Origin: Solwaraspora sp. WMMA2065
GTDB taxonomy: Bacteria; Actinomycetota; Actinomycetes; Mycobacteriales; Micromonosporaceae
Length of the DNA: 64,000 nt
Direction of reading: 5' to 3'
Assembly (NCBI RefSeq): GCF_030345075.1
Contig: NZ_CP128361.1
Location: 868,001 to 932,000 of the forward strand
How positions within the stretch are numbered: position 1 is the stretch's first letter; every line of letters starts with the position of its first letter. Positions 1 through 8,577 of the stretch are shown here, in pieces. The position numbers were made by a program, and so were the translations under genes. The notes below the pieces were generated by a model. The model saw nothing but the letters and a program-made list of their open reading frames with translations. It did not search any database and had not been told where the DNA came from.

Positions 1-116
1 ACGACGGCATCGCCCCCGGTGCGGTCTTCACCGGCCAGGGCTGGGCGGGCGCGACCGACCGGTACGACATCGACGCCGTCGCCGGACTGTCCGTGCTCAC
101 CCTGCAACGGAACTGA
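1..116 (+). CDS. C-terminal fragment of an unrecognised protein
   Basis: An open frame enters the window from the left and ends at the TGA at 114-116. It gives about 37 residues, including the stretches GAVFTGQGWAGATDRYD and LSVLTLQRN. Its bias towards G or C at third positions fits a real gene. The fragment is too short to name a family; the Gly/Trp-rich tail would suit the last strand of a secreted or beta-rich enzyme, but that is a guess. It converges with the helicase gene on the other strand, 54 bases away. Confidence 0.45.
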   Translation, partial: DGIAPGAVFTGQGWAGATDRYDIDAVAGLSVLTLQRN

Positions 117-170
117 CCGGCACCGCTCAGACCGACCGGACCGACCCGGTCGGCGGCGGGACCGACCGGC

Positions 171-3100
171 TCACTCGGCCTGCTCGGCCTCGTCCATCGC
201 CCGGTAGATCCGCTGCTCCGACACCGGGTACGGGGTACCCAGCGCCTGGGCGAACACGTTCACCCGCAGCTCCTCGATCATCCAGCGGATCCGCCGGGCG
301 GCTTCGGTGTTGTGCCGGGCCGGCGGCAACCCGTCGAGCATCTGCTGGTACTCCCGGCGTACCGTGTCGATCCTGGCCTGTTGGTCGCGGTCCCGGCGCG
401 GATTCTGCGGCAGCTTCTCCAACCGGCGTTCGATCGCGGTCAGATAGCGCGGCAGGTCCGCCAGCCGGGCGTACCCGGTGGCGGTCACGAACCCCGGGTA
501 GACCAGGGCGGCGAGCTGCTCGCGGACGTCGCTGAGCGCCGCCACCAGCGCGAGATCGGTGGTACGGCCGAGCCGCTGCTGCACCGCGTACGCCGCCGCC
601 AGCACCTGGCGTACCCGGGAAACGATCTCGACCGTGACGTCGACCAGCCCGGCGCGGACCTGCTCGCGCAGCGCGGTGAAGCCGTCGGCGTCCCAGGCCG
701 GACCGCCCGCCTGCGTCATCAGCAGGTCCACCGCCGCCCCGGCGCAGTCGTCCAGCAGCTCGACGACGTTGCGGTACGGGTTGCGGCTCAACGCCAGCTT
801 GTCCTGGTTGGACAACCGGCCGGAGACGAACTTCGCCGGGGACGGCAGGGTGAGCAGCAGCAGCCGCCGGGTGCCGGCCCACATCGACCGGTCCCGCACG
901 GCAGCGCTGTCGAACACCCGGACCGCGACGCTCGCCCCCTCGTCGACCAGACCCGGGTACGCGGTGACCCGGTATCCGACCCGGTCCTGCTCGACGCTGC
1001 GCGGCAGCGCGCCGATGCTCCAGTCGCGCAACCCGCGGCGTTCCACGTCCGGCGCGGCGGCCGCCACCACCTTGCGTACCTCAGTGGTCAGCTCGCGGCG
1101 CAGCGCGGCCAGGTCCTTCCCCTCGGCCAGCGGCTTGTCGTTCTCGTCGACCACCCGGAAGGTGACCCGTAGATGCTGGGGCACCTTGGTCAGGTCCCAG
1201 GCGTCGTGCGGCACCATCACCCCGGTCAGCCGACGCAGCTCCCGACCCAGCGCGTCCAGCAGCGGTTCGGAGCCGGGGGTGATCGCGGCCAGCACCGCGC
1301 GGGCGAAGTCCGGCACCGGCACGAAGTTGCGGCGCAGTTGCTTCGGTAGCGACCGGATCAGGGCCACGACCAGCTCCTCGCGCAGCCCGGGCACGTGCCA
1401 GCCGAAGCTGTCGTCGGACACCTGGTTGAGCATCGCCAACGGCACGTCGACGGTCACCCCGTCGGTTCCGGTGCCGGGCTCGAACCGGTACGTCAGCGGC
1501 AGGGCTATCCCGTCGGAGTGCCACTCGTCGGGGAAGTCCGCCGGGTCGATGCGGCCCTTGCCCTGGTTGACCAGCATGTCCCGGTCGAAGGTGAGCAGGT
1601 CGGGCCGGTCCCGGCGGGTCTTCTTCCACCAGGAGTCGAAGTGCCGGCCGGAGACCACCTCGGCGGGCAGCCGCTGGTCGTAGAACTCGAACAGGGTCTC
1701 GTCGTCGACCACGATGTCCCGGCGGCGGACCCGTTCCTCCAGCTCGCCGACCTCGTCGAGCAGCGCCCGGTTGTCGTGGAAGAACCGGTGCGGGGTGTGC
1801 CAGTCGCCCTCGACGAGGGCGTGCCGGATGAACAGCTCCCGGCTCAGCACCGGATCGACCCGACCGAAGGTGACCTTGCGTCCGGCGATCAGCGGTACGC
1901 CGTACAGGGTGACCTTCTCGTAGGCCATCACCGCCGCCTGCTTCTTCTCCCAGTGCGGTTCGCTGTACGAGCGTTTCACCAGGTGGCCGGCGAGCGCCTC
2001 GACCCACTCGGGTTCGATCCTGGCGACCGTACGCGCCCACAGCCGGGACGTCTCGACCAGTTCGGCGGCCATCACCCAGCGGGGCGGCTTGCGGGCCAGC
2101 GCCGAGCCAGGGAAGACCGCGAACTTGGCTCCCCGGGCGCCCAGGTACTCCGGCTTGGCCGGATCCTTCACCCCGACGTGCGACAGCAGACCGGCCAGCA
2201 GCGACTGGTGTACGGCGGTCGGCGCGGCCGGCTCACCGCCCCGGTCGACCGGTACGTTCATCGACCGCAGCACCTGCCGGATCTGGCTGTTGATGTCCTG
2301 CCACTCGCGGACCCGCAGATAGTTGAGGAACTCGGCGCGGCACATCCGCCGGAACGCGCTGCCGGAGCGTTCCCGCTGCTGCTCCCGCAGGTAGCGCCAC
2401 AGGTTCAGCAGCGCGACGAAGTCGGACTCCGGGTCGGCGAACCGGGCGTGCGCCTGGTCGGCCTGGGGTTTGTGCTCCGCCGGCCGCTCCCTGGGGTCCT
2501 GGATGGACAGCGCGGCGGCGATCACCGCGACCTCGTCGACGCAGCCGTTACTCTCGGCCGCGAGCACCATCCGGCCCAGCCGGGGATCCACCGGCAGCTG
2601 CGCCAGCCGCCGACCTACCTGGGTCAGCCGGGGCGGCAGGCCCGGCGACGGCGGCTCGATCGCGCCCAGCTCGTGCAGCAGGGCGACGCCGTCGGTGATC
2701 TGCCGGCGGTCCGGCGGCTCGACGAACGGGAACGCGGCGATGTCGCCCAGCCCGATCGACGTCATCTGCAGGATCACCGAGGCCAGGTTGGTCCGCAGGA
2801 TCTCCGGATCGGTGAACTCCGGTCTCGACTCGAAGTCGGCCTCGTCGTACAGCCGGATGCAGATGCCGTCCGAGGTACGCCCGCAGCGGCCCTTACGCTG
2901 GTTGGCCGACGCCTGCGACACCGGCTCGATCGGCAGCCGCTGCACCTTGAGCCGGTTGCTGTAGCGGGAGATCCGTGCCGTACCCGGGTCGATGACGTAC
3001 TTGATGCCCGGCACGGTCAGCGACGTCTCGGCGACGTTCGTGGCCAGCACCACCCGCCGGCCCGGATGCGACTGGAAGATCCGGTGCTGCTCGGCGGCGG

Positions 3101-4157
3101 ACAACCGGGCGTACAGCGGCAGGATCTCGGTGTCGCGCAGCCGGGGCCGGTTGGCGACCAGCTTGCCCAGCGCGTCGGCGGCGTCGCGGATCTCCCGTTC
3201 GCCGCTGAGGAAGACCAGGATGTCGCCGGGACCTTCGCCGGCCAGTTCCTCGACCGCCGCGCCGATCCCGTCGACCTGGTCGAGGGTGATGGTGCCCGGC
3301 GTCGCGTCGGGGTCGTCCGGGTCGACGGTCTCCCGCAGCAGCGGCCGGTAGCGCACCTCCACCGGATAGGTACGCCCGGAAACCTCGACCACCGGCGCCG
3401 GTGGCCGGCCCGGCTCGCTGAAATGGTCGGCGAAGCGCTGCGGGTCGATCGTCGCCGACGTGATGACCACTTTCAGGTCGGGGCGGCGGGGCAGCAGCTG
3501 TTTGAGGTAGCCGAGGATGAAGTCGATATTGAGACTGCGTTCGTGCGCCTCGTCGATGATCAACGTGTCGTACTGGCGCAGCATCTTGTCGTGCTGCAAC
3601 TCGGCCAGCAGGATCCCGTCGGTCATCAGCTTCACCAGGGTCTGGCCGCCGACCTGATCGGTGAATCGGACCTTGTAGCCGACCACGTCGCCCAGGGTGG
3701 TGCCGAGCTCGTCGGCGATCCGGTCGGCGACGGTACGGGCGGCCAGCCGACGCGGCTGAGTGTGCCCGATCAGCCCGCGTACGCCACGACCCAGCTCCAG
3801 GCAGATCTTCGGGATCTGGGTGGTCTTACCCGAGCCGGTCTCGCCGGCCACGATCACCACCTGGTGGTCGCGGATCGCCGCCGCGATGTCGCCGGCGCGT
3901 TCGCTGACCGGCAGCCCGTCCGGGTAGCGGATCTGCGGCACCGCGTCCCGCCGCCGCTGCACCGCCTGCTGCGCCGACGCGACCGCGGTGGCGATCTCGT
4001 CGAGCGCCGCCTGCCGGGCCTGCGGATCCCGGACCTTGCGTACCCCGTCGAGGCGTCGGTGCAGCCGCCGTTCGTCACGAAGAGTCAGCTCGGGGAGGAG
4101 TTTCAGCAGTTCAGAGGCGGAGCGCGCGGCAGAGGGCGGGTTCATGGCGCTGACCAC
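171..4157 (-). CDS. hrpA: ATP-dependent RNA helicase HrpA (DEAH family)
   Basis: This is a full-length HrpA-type DEAH-box RNA helicase of about 1,328 residues, the usual size for the family. Visible motifs are the Walker A GETGSGKTTQ near residues 105-114, DEAH near 202-205, SATI (motif III), NVAETSLTVPG and QRKGRCGRT (motif VI). These are followed by the HA2/OB region and the long C-terminal DUF3418-type domain typical of bacterial HrpA. The protein is cytoplasmic and is thought to act in mRNA or ribosome-related RNA remodelling. The start is uncertain: GTG at 4157 (Met-Val-Ser-Ala-Met) or the in-frame ATG at 4145; neither has a strong ribosome binding site. It stands alone and faces the APH-like gene tandemly, 54 bases downstream of it. 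Confidence 0.95.
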   Translation of the reverse strand: MVSAMNPPSAARSASELLKLLPELTLRDERRLHRRLDGVRKVRDPQARQAALDEIATAVASAQQAVQRRRDAVPQIRYPDGLPVSERAGDIAAAIRDHQVVIVAGETGSGKTTQIPKICLELGRGVRGLIGHTQPRRLAARTVADRIADELGTTLGDVVGYKVRFTDQVGGQTLVKLMTDGILLAELQHDKMLRQYDTLIIDEAHERSLNIDFILGYLKQLLPRRPDLKVVITSATIDPQRFADHFSEPGRPPAPVVEVSGRTYPVEVRYRPLLRETVDPDDPDATPGTITLDQVDGIGAAVEELAGEGPGDILVFLSGEREIRDAADALGKLVANRPRLRDTEILPLYARLSAAEQHRIFQSHPGRRVVLATNVAETSLTVPGIKYVIDPGTARISRYSNRLKVQRLPIEPVSQASANQRKGRCGRTSDGICIRLYDEADFESRPEFTDPEILRTNLASVILQMTSIGLGDIAAFPFVEPPDRRQITDGVALLHELGAIEPPSPGLPPRLTQVGRRLAQLPVDPRLGRMVLAAESNGCVDEVAVIAAALSIQDPRERPAEHKPQADQAHARFADPESDFVALLNLWRYLREQQRERSGSAFRRMCRAEFLNYLRVREWQDINSQIRQVLRSMNVPVDRGGEPAAPTAVHQSLLAGLLSHVGVKDPAKPEYLGARGAKFAVFPGSALARKPPRWVMAAELVETSRLWARTVARIEPEWVEALAGHLVKRSYSEPHWEKKQAAVMAYEKVTLYGVPLIAGRKVTFGRVDPVLSRELFIRHALVEGDWHTPHRFFHDNRALLDEVGELEERVRRRDIVVDDETLFEFYDQRLPAEVVSGRHFDSWWKKTRRDRPDLLTFDRDMLVNQGKGRIDPADFPDEWHSDGIALPLTYRFEPGTGTDGVTVDVPLAMLNQVSDDSFGWHVPGLREELVVALIRSLPKQLRRNFVPVPDFARAVLAAITPGSEPLLDALGRELRRLTGVMVPHDAWDLTKVPQHLRVTFRVVDENDKPLAEGKDLAALRRELTTEVRKVVAAAAPDVERRGLRDWSIGALPRSVEQDRVGYRVTAYPGLVDEGASVAVRVFDSAAVRDRSMWAGTRRLLLLTLPSPAKFVSGRLSNQDKLALSRNPYRNVVELLDDCAGAAVDLLMTQAGGPAWDADGFTALREQVRAGLVDVTVEIVSRVRQVLAAAYAVQQRLGRTTDLALVAALSDVREQLAALVYPGFVTATGYARLADLPRYLTAIERRLEKLPQNPRRDRDQQARIDTVRREYQQMLDGLPPARHNTEAARRIRWMIEELRVNVFAQALGTPYPVSEQRIYRAMDEAEQAE

Positions 4158-4211
4158 GATACCCGCCGCCCCTCGCCCGGTCGCCCGGGTTTCCGGCCAC
4201 CTGTCCCTGGT

Positions 4212-5378
4212 TCAGGCCACCGCGTTCAGCAGCCTCTCCAACGTCGTACGCGTCGGAAGCCGGGACAGCACGTGTCGCACACTGCGCTCGGCGTACCGCC
4301 GATCCTCGGTCGTCCGCGCAGCCAACGCTGCCTCGACCTGCTCGGACACGTAGTTGACCAGACCGGTCGCCGCGCCCCGGAAATCGGCCAGGCACCGTGT
4401 CGGCACGCCACCGGCCCGCCGACGGTAGCCGTCGACCAGCGCCCGCGCACCGACGGCGTCGACCCGACCGTGCGGTGCGACTGCCCAGTCCAGCAGGGCG
4501 TTCGCCAACTCCCAGGCCGGCGGCTGTCCACCGGCGTGCTCCCAGCCGACGACGACGAGGCGACCGTCGGGAGCGAGCCGGGTCTGCGCCGGCCCGAGCG
4601 TGTTGTGGGTCAGCACCGGATCCGGCACCGGCACGTCGCGGCCGACCGCCGCCAGGTCCTCCAGGGCCGGCACCGCCGCCGCCAGTTGCCCGGCCCAGGG
4701 CGCCTGCCGAGCGGTTGCGGTGGCCGCCAGCCCGGCCCAACTGGCCGGACCGATCCGTCTGGCGTGCCACGGGCTGACCCGACCGACCGGCAACGCCAGG
4801 CCGTGCAGCGTGGCGAGCACGTCGCCGACCGCACCGGCGACCGCCGCGCTCACCGGGGCCGCGAGCGGCGGTCCGGCCGGCAGATGCTGGTACGCCCGCC
4901 ACCGGTGCCCACCGACGGACTCGACGACCTCGCTGTCGCGGCTGCGTACCGGGGTCGGCAGCAGCACACCGGCCGCTGCGGCGGCCAGCTGCAGGGCGAC
5001 GTCAGTGTCGGCGTCGACGGTCGGCAGCCAGGTGTCCACCGTACGGACGGTGAAACGCCCTCGGTCGGTGTCGATCGACCAGCGGCGGCCGATGTCGTCC
5101 GGGCGGGCCAGTGAACGCATCGGGCCGGCGACGCTGCCCAGGTCGAAGCGGTCCGCGATCGCCTGGGCAAGCGACGGGTCGGCGGTGTCGGCCCGCCCGT
5201 GCATCCGGTCGACCTCGGCCTTGAGCTCCGGCCAGGTGCGGAAGCCGTACTGACCGGCCAGCGCCGCCTGCGCGTCGGCCAGGGTCGTGGTCGGAACGAC
5301 GTCACGCAGCCCGGCCAGCAGCTCCTTGGCCTGTTGCCGCAGGTGGTCCAGGTGCGGATTGTCGGGGAGCGTCTTCAC
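4212..5378 (-). CDS. APH-like kinase-fold protein, probably catalytically degenerate
   Basis: The 388-residue protein has two parts. Residues 1-60 carry the short LDHLRQQAKELL...GQYGFRTWPELK helical module that often precedes ankyrin or APH domains in actinomycetes. The rest resembles the aminoglycoside/choline phosphotransferase (APH) fold. Where active APH enzymes have a catalytic HGD(x4)N loop, this protein reads LTHNTLGPAQT, and where the metal-binding Asp of the IDWE motif belongs it reads VGWEHAG. Both key aspartates therefore look lost, which suggests a pseudokinase or binding protein rather than a resistance enzyme. The start is GTG at 5378, with GAGG about 8 bases upstream. It runs in the same direction as hrpA and lies upstream of it. 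No substrate can be named. Confidence 0.75.
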   Translation of the reverse strand: MKTLPDNPHLDHLRQQAKELLAGLRDVVPTTTLADAQAALAGQYGFRTWPELKAEVDRMHGRADTADPSLAQAIADRFDLGSVAGPMRSLARPDDIGRRWSIDTDRGRFTVRTVDTWLPTVDADTDVALQLAAAAAGVLLPTPVRSRDSEVVESVGGHRWRAYQHLPAGPPLAAPVSAAVAGAVGDVLATLHGLALPVGRVSPWHARRIGPASWAGLAATATARQAPWAGQLAAAVPALEDLAAVGRDVPVPDPVLTHNTLGPAQTRLAPDGRLVVVGWEHAGGQPPAWELANALLDWAVAPHGRVDAVGARALVDGYRRRAGGVPTRCLADFRGAATGLVNYVSEQVEAALAARTTEDRRYAERSVRHVLSRLPTRTTLERLLNAVA

Positions 5379-5893
5379 GGGAAACCTCGCTCTGCGCCCG
5401 GACTCGCACGGGCGGATTCAGAGCTCCGGCGTCCGTCGCTCGAACCTCGGACCTGGGGTGGCTTCGAGCCTTCCGGCGAGTCTCGGCGCGATCCCCGACG
5501 CGCTGCCGGTGAGCTTAACCGGCCACGGCGCTGCCGTCGACTGCCCCGCGCGCTGTCCGTCGCTTTCTGCCCGCCGCTCCCCGCTTCCCGCCCCCCGCCG
5601 CTTCCCCGCCCGGCCGCTCCGCGATGTGAGGCTGAGATACGTTATCTGGCGCGGAATAGGTATCTCAGCCTCACATCGATGCGTCAGGACCCGTGTGGAC
5701 GTCGGGAATGGCCCGGAGTGCTCCGTCGCCCGCCCATTCGGTGGTGCCTCCCGGGCAGGGAATGCGGCCGGTCGGCCGCGCTGGACCGGCCGTCGTGGCG
5801 GACCCTCCCGGACGGGGGCTGGGGAGAGGACCGCCATGGGACCGGTCGCGGCGAGCGGGGGAGCGGAGCACCCCGGGTGTCTACGGGGGCTGG
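5379..5893. other. Non-coding stretch with one long inverted repeat
   Basis: I see no convincing gene in this 515-base gap between the start of the APH-like gene and the end of the cysteine-motif gene. ORFs that cross it have a protein composition typical of random high-GC frames. It holds a pyrimidine-rich tract (about 5,550-5,615) followed by the perfect 19-bp inverted repeat described separately. The gap should contain the promoter of the leftward APH-like gene and the terminator of the gene at 5894-6334. Confidence 0.5.
5622..5678. repeat. Perfect 19-bp inverted repeat with 19-base loop
   Basis: The arms at 5622-5640 and 5660-5678 are exact reverse complements; the core is GATGTGAGGCTGAGATAC. 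The loop is 19 bases. Unlike the GC-only terminators nearby, the arms are only about half GC. It may be a terminator for the leftward gene ending at 5894, or a protein-binding or small mobile palindrome. No run of T follows it. Confidence 0.75.
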
Positions 5894-6334
5894 TCACTCG
5901 TCGTTGACGTCGTCACCCTGGTCGTTGCCTGCGTTGTCGTGCGGATAGCCGGCCGGCATCAGACCGGACAGTTGCAACACCGCTCGGACCCGTCGCGCCG
6001 AGCTCGGGTCCCACCGGTCCAGGATGGCGAGGGCGCGCAGCGACGGCCGGCACGGCGCGACCACCCCGCCGCACCGGTGGCACTCGCCGGTGGTCCGATT
6101 CGGAATATGCGTACGAGCCGTCTCGTTCGCCTGCCGGATCGCCGCCTCCAGCGCGGCGGAGCGTGGCTGAGCGCCCTTGAGCTGGAATGGCCAGTCGCGG
6201 TCCGGGTCGACCTGCCCAGGGGTTCGCTTCGGCAGCGGAGGCCGGTTCGGTGTCAAGTCGACATCGCGTGGCGTACTGATCGAGGTGTACCGGGCGAGCC
6301 GGGGCGTCCCGCCGATTCCGTCGTTCCTGGGCAC
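5894..6334 (-). CDS. Cysteine-motif protein, cassette copy 1 (unknown function)
   Basis: The product is about 146 residues if it starts at GTG 6334, which has GGGGGA 4-9 bases upstream. It opens with RNDGIGGTPRLARYTSI, has a low-complexity Pro/Asp segment, then a possible metal site GECHRCGGVVAPC, and ends with a helix-like LDRWDPSSARRVRAVLQLSGL and an acidic tail. A clear paralogue lies at 13622-13990. Both copies are divergent from an XRE/DUF5753 regulator that is followed by a DUF397 gene, so I infer it is a conserved partner of that regulator. I do not recognise a family with known function. The divergent regulator carries the same GGGGGAACAG string in front of its own start. Confidence 0.75.
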   Translation of the reverse strand: MPRNDGIGGTPRLARYTSISTPRDVDLTPNRPPLPKRTPGQVDPDRDWPFQLKGAQPRSAALEAAIRQANETARTHIPNRTTGECHRCGGVVAPCRPSLRALAILDRWDPSSARRVRAVLQLSGLMPAGYPHDNAGNDQGDDVNDE

Positions 6335-6368
6335 TGTTCCCCCTACGTGGAGAGTGCGATTCGGGTGC

Positions 6369-6403
6369 CCCGGAGGGAACGCTTGCCGGTCATTCCCTCC
6401 GGG
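6369..6403. promoter_or_regulatory. 11-bp inverted repeat in the divergent promoter region
   Basis: The arms CCCGGAGGGAA (6369-6379) and TTCCCTCCGGG (6393-6403) are exact reverse complements separated by 13 bases. They lie in the 157-base space between the divergent starts at 6334 and 6492. The place suits an operator for the adjacent XRE regulator, acting on both genes. This is inference from position and symmetry only. Confidence 0.5.
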
Positions 6404-6491
6404 TCTGACTTCCACCCTGGACTATCCGTCGCCCGGCCGGGAAGATGTGTGGCGGTAATAGGATCACTACTTCATCAGCGTGGGGGAACAG

Positions 6492-7310
6492 ATGGCGAAC
6501 GCGAATGAGTTTCGGCATATCCTGCGGTTGCGGCGGACCGAGAAAGGACTGTCGCAGGACGCGCTCGGCTCACAGGTGCACGTGACCGGATCGCAGATCG
6601 GCCACTACGAGACGGGGCGCTCACTGCCGCCCGACGACCTGGCGGTCAGCCTGGACCGGGTGCTCGGCACCGGCGACGAGCTGCGCCGGTTGGCCGAGCA
6701 GGCGCGCGGCGAGGCGGTCGCCCCATGGATGCGCCCGTGGAAGCTGAACGAGTCCCGGGCGGTGCAGCTGCGCTGGTTCGAGCACTCGCTCATCCCGGGG
6801 CTGCTGCAGACCGAGGCGTACGCCCGGGAGGTCATCTCCGCCGGCACGCACACCGAGGTGCAGATCGAGGAGATGACCCGGGAGCGCATGGAGCGGCAGA
6901 CGGCGGCGCTGGAGCGGGTGAATCCGTACCCGGTGCCGTTGACCGCCATCATCGGCGAGGCCGCGCTGCGGGTCGGGCCGTCGGCGCTGATGAAGGACCA
7001 GCTGGAGCATCTGGTCGACATCGGCCACCGGCAGACCGTGCACGTGCGCGTCCTGCCGTTCTCCGCCGGGCTGCACCCGGGGCTGGCCGGTGCGTTCGCG
7101 TTGGCGACCCTGCCGGACGGCGGAACGGCGGCGTACATTGACGACCAGATGGCAGGGCGGGTCTGCGAGACCGCCGACAAGCTCCGCCACCTGGTGCTCG
7201 CGTGGGAGATGGTCTGCGCGCGGGCACTGCCCTGTGACCAGTCCCGTGATCTGATCCTGAGAGTGATCGATGAGCATGAGCGAGCCGGTGTGGCGCACGT
7301 CCACCCGTAG
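6492..7310 (+). CDS. XRE-family regulator with DUF5753 domain, cassette copy 1
   Basis: The 272-residue protein has an N-terminal helix-turn-helix of the XRE type (about residues 8-60, with LSQDALGSQVHVTGSQIGHYE) and a long C-terminal domain with the features of DUF5753, including WFEHSLIPGLLQTEAYAREV and the IIGEAALR and HVRVLPF segments. Such proteins (WhiJ-like) pair with small DUF397 proteins in actinomycetes and influence development or antibiotic production. The ATG at 6492 is chosen over the GTG at 6480 because GGGGGAA sits just in front of it. The DUF397 gene starts inside its 3' end (41-base overlap), so the two are translationally coupled. Confidence 0.92.
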   Translation: MANANEFRHILRLRRTEKGLSQDALGSQVHVTGSQIGHYETGRSLPPDDLAVSLDRVLGTGDELRRLAEQARGEAVAPWMRPWKLNESRAVQLRWFEHSLIPGLLQTEAYAREVISAGTHTEVQIEEMTRERMERQTAALERVNPYPVPLTAIIGEAALRVGPSALMKDQLEHLVDIGHRQTVHVRVLPFSAGLHPGLAGAFALATLPDGGTAAYIDDQMAGRVCETADKLRHLVLAWEMVCARALPCDQSRDLILRVIDEHERAGVAHVHP

Positions 7311-7461
7311 CAGCAGCAACGGCGGCGCCTGTGTCGAGGTCGCCGACAACCTTCCCGGCCGGGTCCTGGTCCGGGACAGCAAGGACCGTGCCGGCGGGAC
7401 GTTGACCTTCGCCCCGTCGGCCTGGTCCCGCTTCGTCACCTCGGCCAAGCATGCCATGTAA
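7270..7461 (+). CDS. DUF397 protein, cassette copy 1
   Basis: A 63-residue protein with the DUF397 pattern: W-x-T-S-x-R-S-S-S, then GGACVEVADN, VLVRDSKD and LTFAPSAWSRFV. DUF397 proteins are the usual small partner of the XRE/DUF5753 regulators and are thought to antagonise them. Its start overlaps the end of the regulator by 41 bases. The paralogue at 12476-12676 shares CVEVA(D/E)NLPGRVLVRD and GGTLTFAP. Confidence 0.92.
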   Translation: MSMSEPVWRTSTRSSSNGGACVEVADNLPGRVLVRDSKDRAGGTLTFAPSAWSRFVTSAKHAM

Positions 7462-7726
7462 CTGATCTTGGCGGTGGTCGTGGCAGCGCGAGCCTGCGTC
7501 GAGTGGCCACGGTCGAGGGCACCCACATGGTTGTCTCAGGGCCGGTTTGACGACAATGACGGTTCCCTCGACTTCGTGGATCAACGTTCCGAAGGTCGGG
7601 GCTGATCCGGTCGGCCCGAAAGGTCGTGACCTTGGGCCTGGTTGCCCGGGATCCCACCGGGAAAGGGTGGACGTGGGCGGGTCCGGGCGACCGGTCCGGG
7701 CCGCGCCGCCACAGGAGGTGGAACCC

Positions 7727-8488
7727 ATGTCCGAGCAGCGGTACACGGGCAAGGTCGCGCTGGTCACCGGCGCCGGATCCGGCATCGGCCGGGCCGTGGC
7801 GCTGCGGCTGGCCGCAGAGGGAGCGACGGTGGTCGGCTGCGACGTCGACACCGACGGGCTGGACGGCACCGGCAAGCTGCTTGCCGCCGCCGGACACGCC
7901 GCTGACCTGGTCACCGCCGATGTGACCGTGCAGGCCGACATCGACGAACTGGTCACCCGGCTGCCCGGCGACCGGATCGACCTGCTGGCCAACGTCGCCG
8001 GCGTGATGGACTTCTTCCTGCCGGTGACCGAGCTCGACGACGCCACCTGGGACCGGGTGCTCGCGGTCAACCTGACCGGCCCGATGCGGCTGACCCGGGC
8101 CGTGCTTCCGCTGATGAAGGTGGCCGGCAAGGGAGCGATCGTCAACATCGCCTCGATCGGTGGGCTGACCGGTTCGGTCGCCGGGTCCGCGTACGTGGCG
8201 TCGAAGCACGGCCTGATCGGCCTGACCCGTTCGACGGCGTTCCTGTACGGCGCGGACGGCATCCGGACCAACGCTGTCTGCCCCGGCGGGGTGGAGACGA
8301 ACATCGGCCGCAGCGCCCAACCGAAGGTCGAATGGGCGTACGAGCGACTGTCGAAGTCCTTCGCCGGTCACGTGACCCGGACCGCCGCACCGGACGAGAT
8401 CGCGACCCTGGTCGCCTGGCTCGGCAGCGACGAGGCGGTCAACGTCAACGGCGCCGTCATCACCTCGGACGGCGGTTGGACCAGCTGA
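7727..8488 (+). CDS. SDR-family oxidoreductase
   Basis: A 253-residue classical short-chain dehydrogenase. It shows the cofactor motif TGAGSGIG near residues 13-20, NVAGVM (NNAG-like), the catalytic Ser in NIASIGG, Tyr and Lys in YVASK, and the PGGVETNI segment. The NAD(P)-dependent reaction acts on an alcohol or ketone that cannot be named from sequence. The start is ATG 7727, with a strong AGGAGG eight bases upstream. It has its own 265-base upstream region after the DUF397 gene and converges with the pseudouridine synthase gene. Confidence 0.93.
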   Translation: MSEQRYTGKVALVTGAGSGIGRAVALRLAAEGATVVGCDVDTDGLDGTGKLLAAAGHAADLVTADVTVQADIDELVTRLPGDRIDLLANVAGVMDFFLPVTELDDATWDRVLAVNLTGPMRLTRAVLPLMKVAGKGAIVNIASIGGLTGSVAGSAYVASKHGLIGLTRSTAFLYGADGIRTNAVCPGGVETNIGRSAQPKVEWAYERLSKSFAGHVTRTAAPDEIATLVAWLGSDEAVNVNGAVITSDGGWTS

Positions 8489-8577
8489 CCCGCCACCGGA
8501 GGCAGCGCCCTACCGGACGGTTTCGCCGCAGCCGCCGGACGCGCTGCCGGGCCAGGGGGGCGCGGATGTCTGCCAGG

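Noticed and set aside
1395-5114. Very long rightward ORF opposite hrpA
   Set aside because: It is a shadow of the helicase and APH-like genes; high GC at third positions leaves the opposite frame open. Its Arg/Gln/His-rich composition is typical of such shadows.
5622-5678. Possible TPP riboswitch because of GGCTGAGATAC
   Set aside because: Only the CTGAGA string fits. The second conserved stem and the ACCTGATCTGG-like part are absent, and the string is simply one arm of a perfect palindrome.
5418-5897. 159-residue leftward ORF
   Set aside because: It crosses the long palindrome, has no ribosome binding site and no protein-like pattern.
6102-6127. SigR-like GGAAT-N18-GTT on the plus strand
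   Set aside because: It lies inside and antisense to the cysteine-motif gene with no gene to serve. It shows that chance matches to this motif occur, so the other two SigR calls are kept at moderate confidence.
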